Shown here: positions 39,967 through 49,384 of the stretch, one piece after another | Numbering within the stretch: position 1 is the first letter of the stretch | Layout: each line of letters starts with the position of its first letter | From: Sedimentitalea xiamensis | GTDB taxonomy: Bacteria > Pseudomonadota > Alphaproteobacteria > Rhodobacterales > Rhodobacteraceae | Direction: 5' to 3' | DNA: 64,000 bases | Assembly (NCBI RefSeq): GCF_030164465.1 | Contig: NZ_JASNJE010000004.1 | Coordinates: forward strand, 124,001 to 188,000 | Notes under the pieces: generated by a model | What the model was told of the DNA's origin: nothing | Databases searched by the model: none | What the model saw: only the letters and a program-made list of their open reading frames with translations | Program-made: the position numbers and the translations under genes

Positions 39967-41517
39967 CTATGCGGGCAGGTGGATGTTGAACCGAGCCCGG
40001 ATCTGCGCATCCGTGATCGGGTCGAACCGGGCGGCGGATCGCTGCGACAGGATCTCTTCCTTTCGCAGACGGGCGTTTTCCAACAGGTCCGGTTTGCCGC
40101 GTTCGTCCCATTCCTTGGGCGAGGTGCGGTCGGCCAATACCGGATAGATATAGTCGGTCTGCATGCGCCCGAGGGTCTGATCCGACCCCAGGAAGTGACC
40201 CGGCCCGCCGATGCAGGTGGCGCGTATGGTTTCGAGCGAAACGGAATCCTCATCGACCTCGATCCCGCGCACGCAGCGCAGCGCCTGTCCGATCAGGTCA
40301 TCGCCCAGGATCAGCGATTCAAGGCAGAACCCCAGAAGCGAGGCATGCATCCCGGCGGCTTCGTAGATCATGTTCAGGCCGGAGAGGCCCGCCATCACAT
40401 TGGACATCGCCTGTTCCCATCCGGCCTGCATGTCCGGCAGTTTCGCATCGGCGATGCCGGCGGCCGCGCCGCCGGGAAGATCGTAGAACCGGTGCATCTG
40501 GGCGCAGCCGGCGGTCAGCAGCGCCTGTTCGCCCGATCCGCCCGACATCGCCCCGGTGCGCAGGTCCGACACGAAAGGCCATGTGCCGAACACCGCCGGA
40601 TGACCCGGTTTCACCGCGTTGACATAGACGAGCCCGGCAAGGCATTCCGCGACCGCCTGGACGATGGCGCCGGCGATCGGGGCAGGGGCGGTCGCCCCGG
40701 CCTGACCGGCGGACAAGAGAAGGATGGGCATGCCGCCTTCGATCAGAAGCTCCATCACCTGGCAGCTTTCGGTGGCGAATTTCATCGGCGGAACGACGAA
40801 ACAATTGGAATTGGACACGAAAGGCCGCGCCCGCCACTTGTCCTCGCCGCCCGCGATCATGTGCAGAAGCGCGAGCCCCTGCTGCACGAAGGACGGTTCG
40901 GTAAAGGAGACGCCGACATGTTTCGTCGTGCCCGAACAGCAGGCGTAGATCGTGTTCAGGTCCATTTCCAGGTTGTCGGGAATGTCGCGGCAGACCATCG
41001 GGCGCTGGACGAAATGGATATTGTCCAGCCGGTCGGCGATCCGCGCGGCATCGTGCAGATCCTGGACCGTCGATTCCCGGTAGACGCGGCCGCTTGCATC
41101 GACCAGATGAACCGCTGCCCCGGCGGTGCCGTAGTGGACCCGCGTTCCGCTGAGGTCCATGTCGTGGCGCGGATCGCGCCCCAGAAGCGTGACCTTGCGG
41201 TTGGCGCGGGCAATCGTGTCTTCGATCAGCGCGCGGGGAAAGCGGATCCGGCCGTCGTCGCCCAGCACCGCGCCGGCGCCGGTCATGTGGGCGATGCCGC
41301 ATGCGGGCGCGTCGGCAAGTCCGATCTGTTCCAGCGCGTCCAGTGCCGCCTGGTGGATCCGTTCCATCCCGGCCTGCGTCAGGGGCGCATAGGTGCCTCC
41401 GGACAGGCCGGGGCGCACCGGGCGCAGGTGATCCGCCAGCGGGGCGGAGCGCGCGGCGCGGCGCGCGGCGCGGCCGCCGCTGCGGTTGGGCGAAGAATGT
41501 CGTGCTTGGTCGTTCAT
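39967..41517 (-). CDS. Trimethylamine methyltransferase family (MttB superfamily) protein, non-pyrrolysine
   Basis: The 516-aa TIM-barrel protein matches the MttB superfamily: GTYAPLTQAGMERIHQAALDALEQIG in the N-terminal part, the VSFTEP block and the C-terminal GGPGHFLGSDQTL block. True MttB enzymes carry pyrrolysine at an in-frame TAG; this gene has no such codon, so it is of the non-Pyl type, some of which demethylate glycine betaine or other quaternary amines to a corrinoid protein. No corrinoid protein or reductive activator is adjacent. The start has an Arg-rich tail of about 25 residues. A 30-codon frame lies just upstream. Confidence 0.85.
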   Translation of the reverse strand: MNDQARHSSPNRSGGRAARRAARSAPLADHLRPVRPGLSGGTYAPLTQAGMERIHQAALDALEQIGLADAPACGIAHMTGAGAVLGDDGRIRFPRALIEDTIARANRKVTLLGRDPRHDMDLSGTRVHYGTAGAAVHLVDASGRVYRESTVQDLHDAARIADRLDNIHFVQRPMVCRDIPDNLEMDLNTIYACCSGTTKHVGVSFTEPSFVQQGLALLHMIAGGEDKWRARPFVSNSNCFVVPPMKFATESCQVMELLIEGGMPILLLSAGQAGATAPAPIAGAIVQAVAECLAGLVYVNAVKPGHPAVFGTWPFVSDLRTGAMSGGSGEQALLTAGCAQMHRFYDLPGGAAAGIADAKLPDMQAGWEQAMSNVMAGLSGLNMIYEAAGMHASLLGFCLESLILGDDLIGQALRCVRGIEVDEDSVSLETIRATCIGGPGHFLGSDQTLGRMQTDYIYPVLADRTSPKEWDERGKPDLLENARLRKEEILSQRSAARFDPITDAQIRARFNIHLPA

Positions 41518-41553
41518 GTCGGTGATCTCTTGAGGGCAAAAAATGAGGCTGCG

Positions 41554-41646
41554 TCAGACGGCCTGCGGACGCCCCCGCGCGGCTCTGCCTCTTTCGGCGC
41601 CGATGGTGCGCGCCACGAGCCGGATCTTGCTGAAATCACCCTGCAT
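41554..41646 (-). CDS. Possible 30-aa small protein upstream of the MttB homologue
   Basis: The frame MQGDFSKIRLVARTIGAE followed by RGRAARGRPQAV is preceded by CAGGAGACGCC, one of the best ribosome sites in the window. It ends 36 bases before the mttB-like ATG on the same strand. The peptide is strongly basic (7 Arg, 1 Lys) and has no recognised family. It could be a leader peptide, a small regulator or chance. Confidence rests on the ribosome site alone. Confidence 0.4.
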   Translation of the reverse strand: MQGDFSKIRLVARTIGAERGRAARGRPQAV

Positions 41647-41830
41647 GGCGTCTCCTGAACTGAACCAAGTCTGCCCGACGGCCAGGCCGGTTCTGTTCCG
41701 TTTGCGACTGGATTTGCGTCTTTTTTTGGCTCTGCCTTGAAAAGTTGCGTTTTTTTGAACACAGGTTCGATGAAACAGTCGAAAGCTTGGCGGCGCGGCG
41801 GCGGATCTGCACGTATTCTCTTGAAACCGG

Positions 41831-41859
41831 TTAACAATGGTGCATTTGAACGCTATAGT
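41831..41859 (+). promoter_or_regulatory. Sigma-70-type promoter for the porin-like gene
   Basis: TTAACA (41831-41836) and TATAGT (41854-41859) are separated by exactly 17 bases, each one mismatch from consensus. They lie about 87 bases before the ATG at 41946. The surrounding region is AT-rich, as expected for a promoter region. Confidence 0.6.
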
Positions 41860-41945
41860 AGAATGTGTTCCTGTCAGAGTGGCGGACAGCGATCCGGTGG
41901 TAGGATCGGATGCTTGGCTTTGACGCAATACGCGGAGTGAAACGA

Positions 41946-42464
41946 ATGAGAACACTTTTGTCAGCCGGGGCCATCGCAGTCATGGCAACCTCAGCCTTCG
42001 CCGGTGATTGGACAGGCGGATATGTGGGTCTTGGACTTGGCTATGGTGACGTGAACGTGACCGGAGGCATTCCCGGCGGTGAGGACTACACCTATGGAAT
42101 CCACGCCGGCTACGACTACGACTTCGGCGACTGGGTCGTCGGCGGCGAGTTCGAATACGACTGGATGGACTTCGACATCGACAATGGCGCCGTCAAGCTC
42201 GACAATGTTGCGCGTCTCAAGTTCAAGGTCGGCTATGATTTCGGTCCGGCGCTCAGCTATCTGATCGCGGGCAGCACCAGGGCGTATACGTCCGGCGCCG
42301 GTGACGACACCGGTTATCTCTATGGTATTGGCGCCGCCTATGCCTTCACGCCGCAGTGGATGCTCAGCGCCGAAGTGCTGCGCCACGAGTATAGCGACTT
42401 CAACAGCACCGGCGTGGATGTCGACGCGGAAACCGTCAACCTGCGGGCGTCATTCCGCTTCTGA
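41946..42464 (+). CDS. Outer membrane beta-barrel (porin-like) protein
   Basis: The 172-aa protein has a signal peptide (cleavage after TSAFA, about residue 19). The rest is alternating hydrophobic and aromatic strands rich in Gly and Tyr (GGYVGLGLGYG, GIHAGYDYDFG, GGEFEYDWMDF), ending in the outer-membrane signature SFRF with terminal Phe. It matches small OmpA-like/Omp25-type eight-strand barrels. GGAGTGAAACGA precedes the ATG. The function is probably structural or adhesive, and unproven. Confidence 0.85.
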   Translation: MRTLLSAGAIAVMATSAFAGDWTGGYVGLGLGYGDVNVTGGIPGGEDYTYGIHAGYDYDFGDWVVGGEFEYDWMDFDIDNGAVKLDNVARLKFKVGYDFGPALSYLIAGSTRAYTSGAGDDTGYLYGIGAAYAFTPQWMLSAEVLRHEYSDFNSTGVDVDAETVNLRASFRF

Positions 42465-42542
42465 CAGGTTGGGCGGGACAGGGAGCGCGCGTCGGCGTGA
42501 CCCTTTCCGCCGGTCCGGTATCGGCCTTTGAAAAATCCGGCA

Positions 42543-42570
42543 TTGCGCCCGCAGATCACTGCGGGCGCAA
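42543..42570. terminator. Hairpin terminator after the porin-like gene
   Basis: A perfect 12-bp stem TTGCGCCCGCAG and CTGCGGGCGCAA (42543-42554 and 42559-42570) has loop ATCA. The uridine tract is weak (GCGTTTC), so termination may be partial. It lies between the convergent porin and aminotransferase genes. Confidence 0.6.
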
Positions 42571-42732
42571 GCGTTTCGGAAGCATGAGATCGTGAAAGTA
42601 TCCAGCCGCCCGAGCCGTCGCGCCGGTGAAAGTCGCGTGGCCGCCTGAATCCCGCGGTGTTCCCGCAGGCGCACTGCAATCCCTTGACATTCCGGCGATC
42701 CGGCTGACGGCTGACGGCGACCGGACAGGCGG

Positions 42733-43902
42733 TCATCCGGCGCGGCCGGCGGCAAAGCCGCACAGGGTCGTCAGCGCATCGGCGAAGGCGCCGTCTTCGA
42801 TGGTCATTGCGACCCGGACGTGGCCGCTCGCCGCGGTGCCGAAACTTTCGCCCGGCATTACCGCGATACGATGGGTTTCAAGCAGGGCGTCGGCGAATTC
42901 CTCGCCGGTCATGCCGGTGGCGCGGATATCCAGCATCAGATACATTGCACCTTGCGACGGAACCGGAACGACTGCGTTCTGACCGGCCAGGATCGTCTGG
43001 GCGAGGGCGCGGCGGCGGCGGAACGGCTCGGCGATCTCCGCTTCCAGCGGCGCCCCCTGGTTCAGGGCAAAGACCGCCGCGTCCTGGATGAAGCCGGGAA
43101 CACCGTAGGTGGTATGGGTGGCCAGGTCGATCAGGTGCGAAATGGCGTCCGCCGGCCCGACGATCCAGCCGCAGCGCGATCCGGTCATCGCGTGGGACTT
43201 CGACATTGAACCGACGACCAGCGTGCGTTCCGCCATGCCGGGCAGGGCGCGCGGAGACACATGTTCGCCCTCCCAGACCTGGGTGTCATAGACTTCATCC
43301 GAGATCAGCCAGAGATCATGGCGCGTGCAGACATCGGCAATGCCGCCCAGCGTGTCGCGGTTGTAGATCACGCCGGTCGGATTGTTCGGCGAATTGACCA
43401 GCAGCGAGGTGGCCCCGGTGGCCGCCGTGTCGAGATCGGCGGCCTGCGGTTGAAACCCGTCCTCGGGCCGCGTCCGCACCACGCGCGGGACAGCGCCGAC
43501 GCCGCGCAGGGTTCCGGGGTAGGTCGCGTAGTAGGGATCGAGATACAGCGCCACGTCGCCTTCATCGCAGACTGCGGAATGGGCCGCGAACAGGGCCGCC
43601 TGGCCGCCCGGCGTGATCATCACGTTTTCCATCGTGGTCGGCACGCCGGTCCGCGCCTGCACCCTCTCCGCGACGGTCCTGCGCAAGACCGCGGTTCCGG
43701 GAACCGAAGCATAGCCTGTATGGCCCCCGCGCGCGGATTGGTTCATCGCCGCAAGAATCGCGGGATGGGTGCGGATATCATGTTCGCCGATGGTCAGTTC
43801 CGTGACCTGAACGCCCTCGGCAATCATCCTGCGGGCCTTGTTGAACAGATCCCACCCGTCGGAACCGCCGGTCAGATGGGTGATGCGATTGGACAGGTGC
43901 AT
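42733..43902 (-). CDS. PLP aminotransferase, arginine:pyruvate transaminase (AruH)-like
   Basis: The 389-aa aminotransferase has the SPNNPTGV block near residue 170, SDEVYDTQVW near 201 and the PLP lysine in SMSKSHAMTGSRCGW near 232. SKSHAMTG, GEHVSPRALPGMAERT, FIQDAA and the C-terminal MPGESFG with SGHVRV closely resemble Pseudomonas AruH, which transaminates arginine. That specificity is inferred from remembered sequence similarity. No aruI is adjacent, but an arginase gene lies 15 kb away. It is divergent from cysS. Confidence 0.85.
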   Translation of the reverse strand: MHLSNRITHLTGGSDGWDLFNKARRMIAEGVQVTELTIGEHDIRTHPAILAAMNQSARGGHTGYASVPGTAVLRRTVAERVQARTGVPTTMENVMITPGGQAALFAAHSAVCDEGDVALYLDPYYATYPGTLRGVGAVPRVVRTRPEDGFQPQAADLDTAATGATSLLVNSPNNPTGVIYNRDTLGGIADVCTRHDLWLISDEVYDTQVWEGEHVSPRALPGMAERTLVVGSMSKSHAMTGSRCGWIVGPADAISHLIDLATHTTYGVPGFIQDAAVFALNQGAPLEAEIAEPFRRRRALAQTILAGQNAVVPVPSQGAMYLMLDIRATGMTGEEFADALLETHRIAVMPGESFGTAASGHVRVAMTIEDGAFADALTTLCGFAAGRAG

Positions 43903-44166
43903 GGGGATCTCCGGGATTGAAACGCCGCGAAAGGGTCAGACGCGGGCCGGAATGTCAATCGGTTGCGCGGCGGCTCACGCCGGTCGTTGAGCCGCGCCGT
44001 TCAGGGCTTGGCGGGTCCGTCGGGCTGTGGTATCGCACCTGCCATGGACCGCATCTGCATCATTATCGGCTGCATTCCCTGCTGAACTTTCCAGCGGGCC
44101 GGTTTCTGACGTTTTCATCCCTGAAACAAGTTGCTAAGCCCGCGCTGCCTGCGTGAGGATTTCGAC

Positions 44167-45573
44167 ATGACGACGATCAAGCTGCACAACACCAAGACCC
44201 GCAAGAAAGAGGTGTTCACGCCGATCGATCCCGGCAACGTGCGGATGTATGTCTGCGGCCCCACGGTCTATGACCGGGCGCATCTGGGCAACGCGCGGCC
44301 GGTGGTGGTGTTCGACGTGCTGTTCCGGCTGCTGCGGCATGTCTACGGGGAGGGTCACGTCACCTATGTGCGCAACTTCACCGATGTGGATGACAAGATC
44401 AACGCCCGCGCCGCCGAAAGCGGGCGGACGATCGGCGAGATCACGGCGGAAACCACGCAATGGTTCCTCGACGACATGGCCGCGCTCGGGGCGCTGGAAC
44501 CCACGCATATGCCGCGCGCCACGCAGTATATTCCGCAGATGGTGGCGATGATCGAAGATCTGATCGCCAGGGGTCACGCCTATGCGGCCGAAGGGCATGT
44601 GCTGTTCGCGGTGGATTCATGGCGCGAACACTACGGAGCGCTGTCGGGCCGGTCGGTCGATGACATGATCGCCGGCGCCCGCGTCGAGGTCGCGCCCTAC
44701 AAGAAGAACCCGATGGATTTCGTGCTGTGGAAGCCCTCCACGCCCGACCTGCCGGGCTGGGAGAGCCCCTGGGGGCGCGGGCGTCCAGGCTGGCATATCG
44801 AATGCTCGGCCATGGCCTACGAATTGCTGGGCGAGAGCTTCGACATCCACGGCGGCGGCAACGACCTGATGTTCCCGCACCACGAGAACGAGATCGCCCA
44901 GAGCTGCTGCGCCCATCCCGAAGGCGATTTCGCGCGGGTCTGGATGCATAACGAGATGCTTCAGGTCGAGGGGCGGAAGATGTCCAAATCCTTGGGCAAC
45001 TTCTTCACCGTGCGCGACCTGCTGGATCAGGGCATACCGGGCGAGGTGATCCGCTTCGTGTTCCTGTCGACGCATTACCGCAAGCCGATGGATTGGACGG
45101 CGGAGAAGGCAGAGCAGGCAAAAGCCACGTTGATGGAAATTTGGTCACTGGTATCGGAAACCGTTGCGACGGAGCCATCTGTTGGGGTTATGGACGCACT
45201 GGCCGACGATTTGAATACCCCGCAGGCCATTGCCGAGATTCATGAAATGGTTTCGGAAATAAAATCGGGTTCAGGGGATCCGCGAATGCTATTCGCGTCG
45301 ATGAAGCTGTTGGGACATTTCAACTTTGCACCAAGTATTAGCTCGCTGGGTTGGGGACCTTTTTCAGACGAGGAGCATCGCGCGGCAATTGACCTTGCTC
45401 GGCGTTGGATGGCGCTTCGAGTCGCGAAGGATTTCGCTGCTGCCGACCGACTAAAGACGGCGGCTTCTGAATTGGGTGTGGAGTTGAAGGTTACCAAAGA
45501 AGGCGGCCAGCAGGCGGCGCAGGCAAAATTCAACAAGAAAGTCTCGATCGAAGAGTTGGAGGCTTTGCAATGA
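44167..45573 (+). CDS. cysS: Cysteinyl-tRNA synthetase
   Basis: CysS charges tRNA with cysteine. The 468-aa class I synthetase has the zinc and HIGH region ([16 protein letters not shown], about residues 28-43), the GWHIECSAM zinc block, [15 protein letters not shown] and KMSKS near residue 274. The last ~150 codons, from about 45105, switch to clearly AT-richer codons than the first 310, suggesting intragenic recombination with a distant allele, although the frame and fold stay intact. The ATG at 44167 follows GTGAGGATTTCGAC. Confidence 0.96.
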   Translation: MTTIKLHNTKTRKKEVFTPIDPGNVRMYVCGPTVYDRAHLGNARPVVVFDVLFRLLRHVYGEGHVTYVRNFTDVDDKINARAAESGRTIGEITAETTQWFLDDMAALGALEPTHMPRATQYIPQMVAMIEDLIARGHAYAAEGHVLFAVDSWREHYGALSGRSVDDMIAGARVEVAPYKKNPMDFVLWKPSTPDLPGWESPWGRGRPGWHIECSAMAYELLGESFDIHGGGNDLMFPHHENEIAQSCCAHPEGDFARVWMHNEMLQVEGRKMSKSLGNFFTVRDLLDQGIPGEVIRFVFLSTHYRKPMDWTAEKAEQAKATLMEIWSLVSETVATEPSVGVMDALADDLNTPQAIAEIHEMVSEIKSGSGDPRMLFASMKLLGHFNFAPSISSLGWGPFSDEEHRAAIDLARRWMALRVAKDFAAADRLKTAASELGVELKVTKEGGQQAAQAKFNKKVSIEELEALQ

Positions 45574-45621
45574 CAGTAACGTCTCACTTTTGGCGAGCCG
45601 TGCTGATAGAATGCACCAACG

Positions 45622-45698
45622 CCCGTGGGAACCACGGGCAGCCCCCGACCGCCCCCCCGGGCGGGGGCTTCACCCCCACCCGCGGCCGGGGGCTGCCC
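45622..45698 (+). promoter_or_regulatory. Mutually exclusive hairpins between cysS and citramalate synthase
   Basis: Hairpin 1 is CCCGTGG/CCACGGG (45622-45638) with loop GAA. Hairpin 2 pairs 45636-45652 with 45682-45698 (17 bp, one mismatch; outer part GGGCAGCCCCCG). They share bases 45636-45638, so they compete. Hairpin 2 ends 24 bases before the ATG at 45722. This resembles an attenuator or leader switch, but there is no U-tract. A read-through frame crosses it in phase with the synthase. Confidence 0.45.
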
Positions 45699-45721
45699 TT
45701 ATCGCGCGAGGCGACCGCCCG

Positions 45722-47338
45722 ATGACCCGCACCCGCCTCTATCTCTACGACACCACCCTGCGCGACGGGCAGCAGACGCAGGGGGTGCAGTTCTCCACCG
45801 CCGAGAAGGTGAAGATCGCCACCGCGCTCGATGTGCTCGGCGTCGACTACATCGAAGGCGGCTGGCCGGGCGCGAATCCGACCGACAGCGCGTTTTTCGA
45901 GGCCGCGCCGCGAACCCGCGCCCGTCTGACCGCCTTTGGCATGACCAAGCGGGCCGGCCGCTCTGCCGACAACGACGACGTTCTGGCGGCGGTGATGAAC
46001 GCGGGCACTCAGACCGTCTGCCTCGTCGGCAAGGCGCATGACTATCACGTGACCGAGGCGCTCGGCATCACGCTGGAAGAGAACCTTGCCAATATCGGCG
46101 CGTCGATCGCGCATATCGTCGGGCAGGGGCGCGAGGCGCTTTTTGACGCCGAGCACTTCTTTGACGGCTACCGCGACAACCCGGACTATGCGCTCGCGGC
46201 CTGCCGCGCGGCGCTGGAGGCGGGCGCGCGCTGGATCGTGCTCTGCGACACCAATGGCGGCGCGCTGCCCTCCGACGTGGGGCGCGTGGTGGCGGAGGTG
46301 ATCGCGGCCGGCATTCCGGGCGACCGTCTGGGCATCCATACCCATAACGATACCGAGAACGCGGTGGCCAACACGCTGGCCGCCGTGGATGCCGGCGCGC
46401 GGCAGGTGCAGGGCACGCTGAACGGGCTGGGCGAACGCTGCGGAAATGCCAACCTGACCTCGCTGATCCCGACGCTGCTGCTGAAGGAACCCTATGCCAG
46501 CCGCTTCGACACCGGGATCACGCCCGAGGCGCTCGCCGGGCTGACCCGGATCAGCCGGATGCTGGACGATATCCTGAACCGGGTGCCGATGCGGCAGGCG
46601 CCCTATGTCGGGGCATCGGCCTTCGCCCACAAGGCCGGGCTGCATGCCAGCGCCATCGTGAAGAACCCGTCGACCTACGAACATGTCGAACCGGAACGGG
46701 TCGGCAATGCGCGGATCATCCCGATGTCCAACCAGGCGGGACAGTCGAACCTGCGCAAGCGGCTGGCGGATGCCGGTCTGACCGTGGCGCCGAAGGATCC
46801 GGCGCTTGGCCTGATCCTCCAACGGATCAAGGCGCGCGAGGACGAAGGCTACAGCTACGACACCGCGCAGGCCAGTTTCGAACTGCTCGCCCGCGAGGCG
46901 CTGGGGCAGTTGCCGGACTTTTTCGAGGTCAAGCGCTACAAGGTGACGGTCGAGCGGCGCAAGAACAAGTATGACCGCATGGTCAGCCTGTCCGAAGCCG
47001 TGGTCGTCGTGAAGGTGGACGGTGAAAAGCGCCTGTCGGTCAGTGAATCGCTGGACGAGAGCGGCAGCGACCGCGGCCCGGTGAACGCGCTGGCCAAGGC
47101 GCTGGCCAAGGACCTGGGTCAGTATTCCGCGGTGATCGACGACATGCACCTGGTCGATTTCAAGGTGCGGATCACCCAGGGCGGCACCGAGGCCGTGACC
47201 CGCGTCATCATCGACAGCGAGGACGGCAAGGGGCGGCGCTGGTCCACCGTGGGCGTCAGCGCCAACATCGTGGACGCCAGTTTCGAAGCGCTGCTCGATG
47301 CGATCCGCTGGAAGCTGATCCGTGACGTTCAGCCCTGA
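45722..47338 (+). CDS. cimA: Citramalate synthase
   Basis: CimA condenses pyruvate and acetyl-CoA to citramalate for threonine-independent isoleucine synthesis. The 538-aa HMGL-type enzyme starts with YLYDTTLRDGQQTQGV (metal and substrate loop), then has the HTHNDTENAVAN metal block near residue 204, and a C-terminal LeuA-type regulatory dimer domain from about residue 400. Long proteins of this type are annotated as citramalate rather than isopropylmalate synthase. The frame runs 132 bases farther upstream through the hairpins, so the start at 45722 rests on family alignment. The next gene overlaps by 17 bases. Confidence 0.93.
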   Translation: MTRTRLYLYDTTLRDGQQTQGVQFSTAEKVKIATALDVLGVDYIEGGWPGANPTDSAFFEAAPRTRARLTAFGMTKRAGRSADNDDVLAAVMNAGTQTVCLVGKAHDYHVTEALGITLEENLANIGASIAHIVGQGREALFDAEHFFDGYRDNPDYALAACRAALEAGARWIVLCDTNGGALPSDVGRVVAEVIAAGIPGDRLGIHTHNDTENAVANTLAAVDAGARQVQGTLNGLGERCGNANLTSLIPTLLLKEPYASRFDTGITPEALAGLTRISRMLDDILNRVPMRQAPYVGASAFAHKAGLHASAIVKNPSTYEHVEPERVGNARIIPMSNQAGQSNLRKRLADAGLTVAPKDPALGLILQRIKAREDEGYSYDTAQASFELLAREALGQLPDFFEVKRYKVTVERRKNKYDRMVSLSEAVVVVKVDGEKRLSVSESLDESGSDRGPVNALAKALAKDLGQYSAVIDDMHLVDFKVRITQGGTEAVTRVIIDSEDGKGRRWSTVGVSANIVDASFEALLDAIRWKLIRDVQP

Positions 47339-48092
47339 TCTGACCGCCTGCGCGGCGCTGGTGGAAAAGGCCGATCCGGACCGGTTCCTGTCCGCGATGG
47401 CGGCCCCGGTGGCGGCGCGGCGGGTGTTGTTCCCGATCTACGCGCTGAATGCCGAGGTGGCGCGCGCGCCCTGGGTGACGCAGGAAACCATGATCGCCGA
47501 GATGCGGCTGCAATGGTGGCGCGATGCGCTTGCGGAAATCGCCGCAGGCGGGCCGGTGCGCCGGCACGAGGTGGTGACGCCGCTGGCCGGGGTGCTGAGC
47601 GCCGACCTGGCGGCGCAGGCCGACGGGATGGTCGCCGTGCGGCGCTGGGACATCTACCGCGACCCGTTCGAGGACGCGGCGCATTTCGACCGTTACATCG
47701 ACCAGACCTCGGGCACGCTGATGTGGCTCGCGGCGCGGTCGCTGGGACCGGCGGACGAAGCCGCCGTCCGCGACATCGGCTTTGCGCTGGGGCTGGCGAA
47801 CTGGTTCCGCGCCATTCCCGGACTTGAGGCGCGCAAACGCATCCCGCTGCTGGATGGCACGCCCGACGGGATACGGTCGCTGGCGCGGCGCGGTCTGGAC
47901 CGGCTGGCGCGGGCGCGCAGAACGCGGATCGACCGGGCGGCGCTTCCGGCGGTGCTGGCCGGTTGGCAGGCCGAAACCATCCTGACGCAGGCGGCCGCGA
48001 ACCCGCTGCGCGTGGCGGAGGGAACGCTGGGCACGAGCGAGGCCCGCAAGCGGATCGGCCTGATCACAAGGGCCGCCCTGGGGCGGATCTGA
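47322..48092 (+). CDS. Squalene/phytoene synthase family protein
   Basis: The 256-aa all-helical protein matches the squalene/phytoene synthase fold, but the prenyl-diphosphate-binding Asp-rich motifs are degenerate (RDPFEDAAHFDRYI is the nearest). It resembles the NDUFAF6-like branch linked to complex I assembly more than true carotenoid enzymes; no other crt gene is nearby. A GTG start at 47322 overlaps the cimA end by 17 bases in another frame, which implies coupled translation. The function is unproven. Confidence 0.78.
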   Translation: MTFSPDLTACAALVEKADPDRFLSAMAAPVAARRVLFPIYALNAEVARAPWVTQETMIAEMRLQWWRDALAEIAAGGPVRRHEVVTPLAGVLSADLAAQADGMVAVRRWDIYRDPFEDAAHFDRYIDQTSGTLMWLAARSLGPADEAAVRDIGFALGLANWFRAIPGLEARKRIPLLDGTPDGIRSLARRGLDRLARARRTRIDRAALPAVLAGWQAETILTQAAANPLRVAEGTLGTSEARKRIGLITRAALGRI

Positions 48093-48095
48093 ACG

Positions 48096-49310
48096 TCAGC
48101 GGCGGCGGGTTTCCGGTTGCAGCATCAGCCAGATCAGCGCTGCCCCGGCGAGGGCCAGAAGCGGGGCCATCGCCATGTTGACCGCGGTCCAGCCTTCGAC
48201 AGCGGAGCCGCCGGAACAGTTCATCAACCCGCCGGAGGCCAGCGACGCGACGGTCACGCCGCCGAACACCAGGAGATCGTTCAGGCCCTGCATGCGGCCG
48301 CGCTCTTCCGGCGCATGTGCGCCCGCCAGCATGGAGGTCGCGCCGATGAAGCCGAAATTCCAGCCGAGTCCCAGGAGGATCAGCGCGACGAAGAAATTTT
48401 CCAGTTCGACGCCATGCAGCGCCACCGCGCCGGCTCCGGCGAGAATGACCAGTCCCAGCGCCACGATCCGTTCGACCCCGAACCGCGCGATCAGGTGGCC
48501 GGTGAAGAACGACGGCGCGAACATGGCCAGCACATGCGCCGATACGATGTCCGCAGCATTGCCCTTGGTATATCCGCAGCCGACGACGGCCAGCGGCGTC
48601 GAAGTCATGACGAGGTTCATCAGCGCATAGGACACCATCCCGCAGATCACCGCCACGGCGATACGCGGGGTGGTGATCAGTTCCCACCGGGTGCGGCCGC
48701 GCGGGCTGTCCGCCGAGGGAGCAGGGGGTTTCGGGATGTCGATGAAGAAGAACAGCAGCGATCCGAGGACATTCACCGCGATCACCGCCAGATAGGTGCC
48801 GACGAAGGGAATGACAAAGGCATCGCTGGTCGCCTTGACCAGTTGCGGCCCGATGACGGCGGAGACCAGCCCGCCCGCCATCACGTAGGAAATCGCCTTG
48901 GGGCGGAAGGCGTCGGACGCCGTATCTGCGGCGGCGAAGCGGTAGAATCCCTGCGCGCTCATGTAGATGCCGGTCAGGAAACTGCCTGCCAGGAAGACCG
49001 GGAACGACCCGAGATAGAGACCGTAGGCGCCGACCGTGCCCCCGGCGGCCCCGCCGAGCGCGCCGATGAAGAAACCGGTGCGGCGGCCGAACTTCTGCAT
49101 GATGGCGGAAATCGGCGTCGCCGACAGCATGGACCCGAGCACGATCAGCGAAATCGGCAAGGTCGCAAGGCAGACGTTGCTGGCCAGAGACTGACCGGCC
49201 AATCCGCCGATGGTAAAGATCATCGGCATCTGGGCGCCCAGAAAGGCCTGGGCCGCCACCAGTATCCAGACATTCCGTCTGGCGCGTCTGTCGTCGATCT
49301 GATCGGTCAT
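48096..49310 (-). CDS. MFS transporter
   Basis: The 404-aa membrane protein has about 12 hydrophobic helices in two halves. The cytoplasmic loop after helix 2 carries the MFS motif-A remnant KFGRRTGFF. The substrate cannot be predicted. It is convergent with the squalene/phytoene-like gene (3 bases apart) and divergent from cobK (74 bases). No specific regulator is adjacent. Confidence 0.9.
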   Translation of the reverse strand: MTDQIDDRRARRNVWILVAAQAFLGAQMPMIFTIGGLAGQSLASNVCLATLPISLIVLGSMLSATPISAIMQKFGRRTGFFIGALGGAAGGTVGAYGLYLGSFPVFLAGSFLTGIYMSAQGFYRFAAADTASDAFRPKAISYVMAGGLVSAVIGPQLVKATSDAFVIPFVGTYLAVIAVNVLGSLLFFFIDIPKPPAPSADSPRGRTRWELITTPRIAVAVICGMVSYALMNLVMTSTPLAVVGCGYTKGNAADIVSAHVLAMFAPSFFTGHLIARFGVERIVALGLVILAGAGAVALHGVELENFFVALILLGLGWNFGFIGATSMLAGAHAPEERGRMQGLNDLLVFGGVTVASLASGGLMNCSGGSAVEGWTAVNMAMAPLLALAGAALIWLMLQPETRRR

Positions 49311-49384
49311 TCCGGTTGGTTATATTCGGGGCGCGCGATATACAAGCGTCTTGCAGCGGACTGCTGCGGGCGTAGTCTGCGGGC

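Noticed and set aside
41554-41955. 133-codon minus-strand frame containing the 30-aa frame
   Set aside because: Its upstream part crosses the AT-rich divergent promoter region and has no ribosome site; only the last 30 codons have one.
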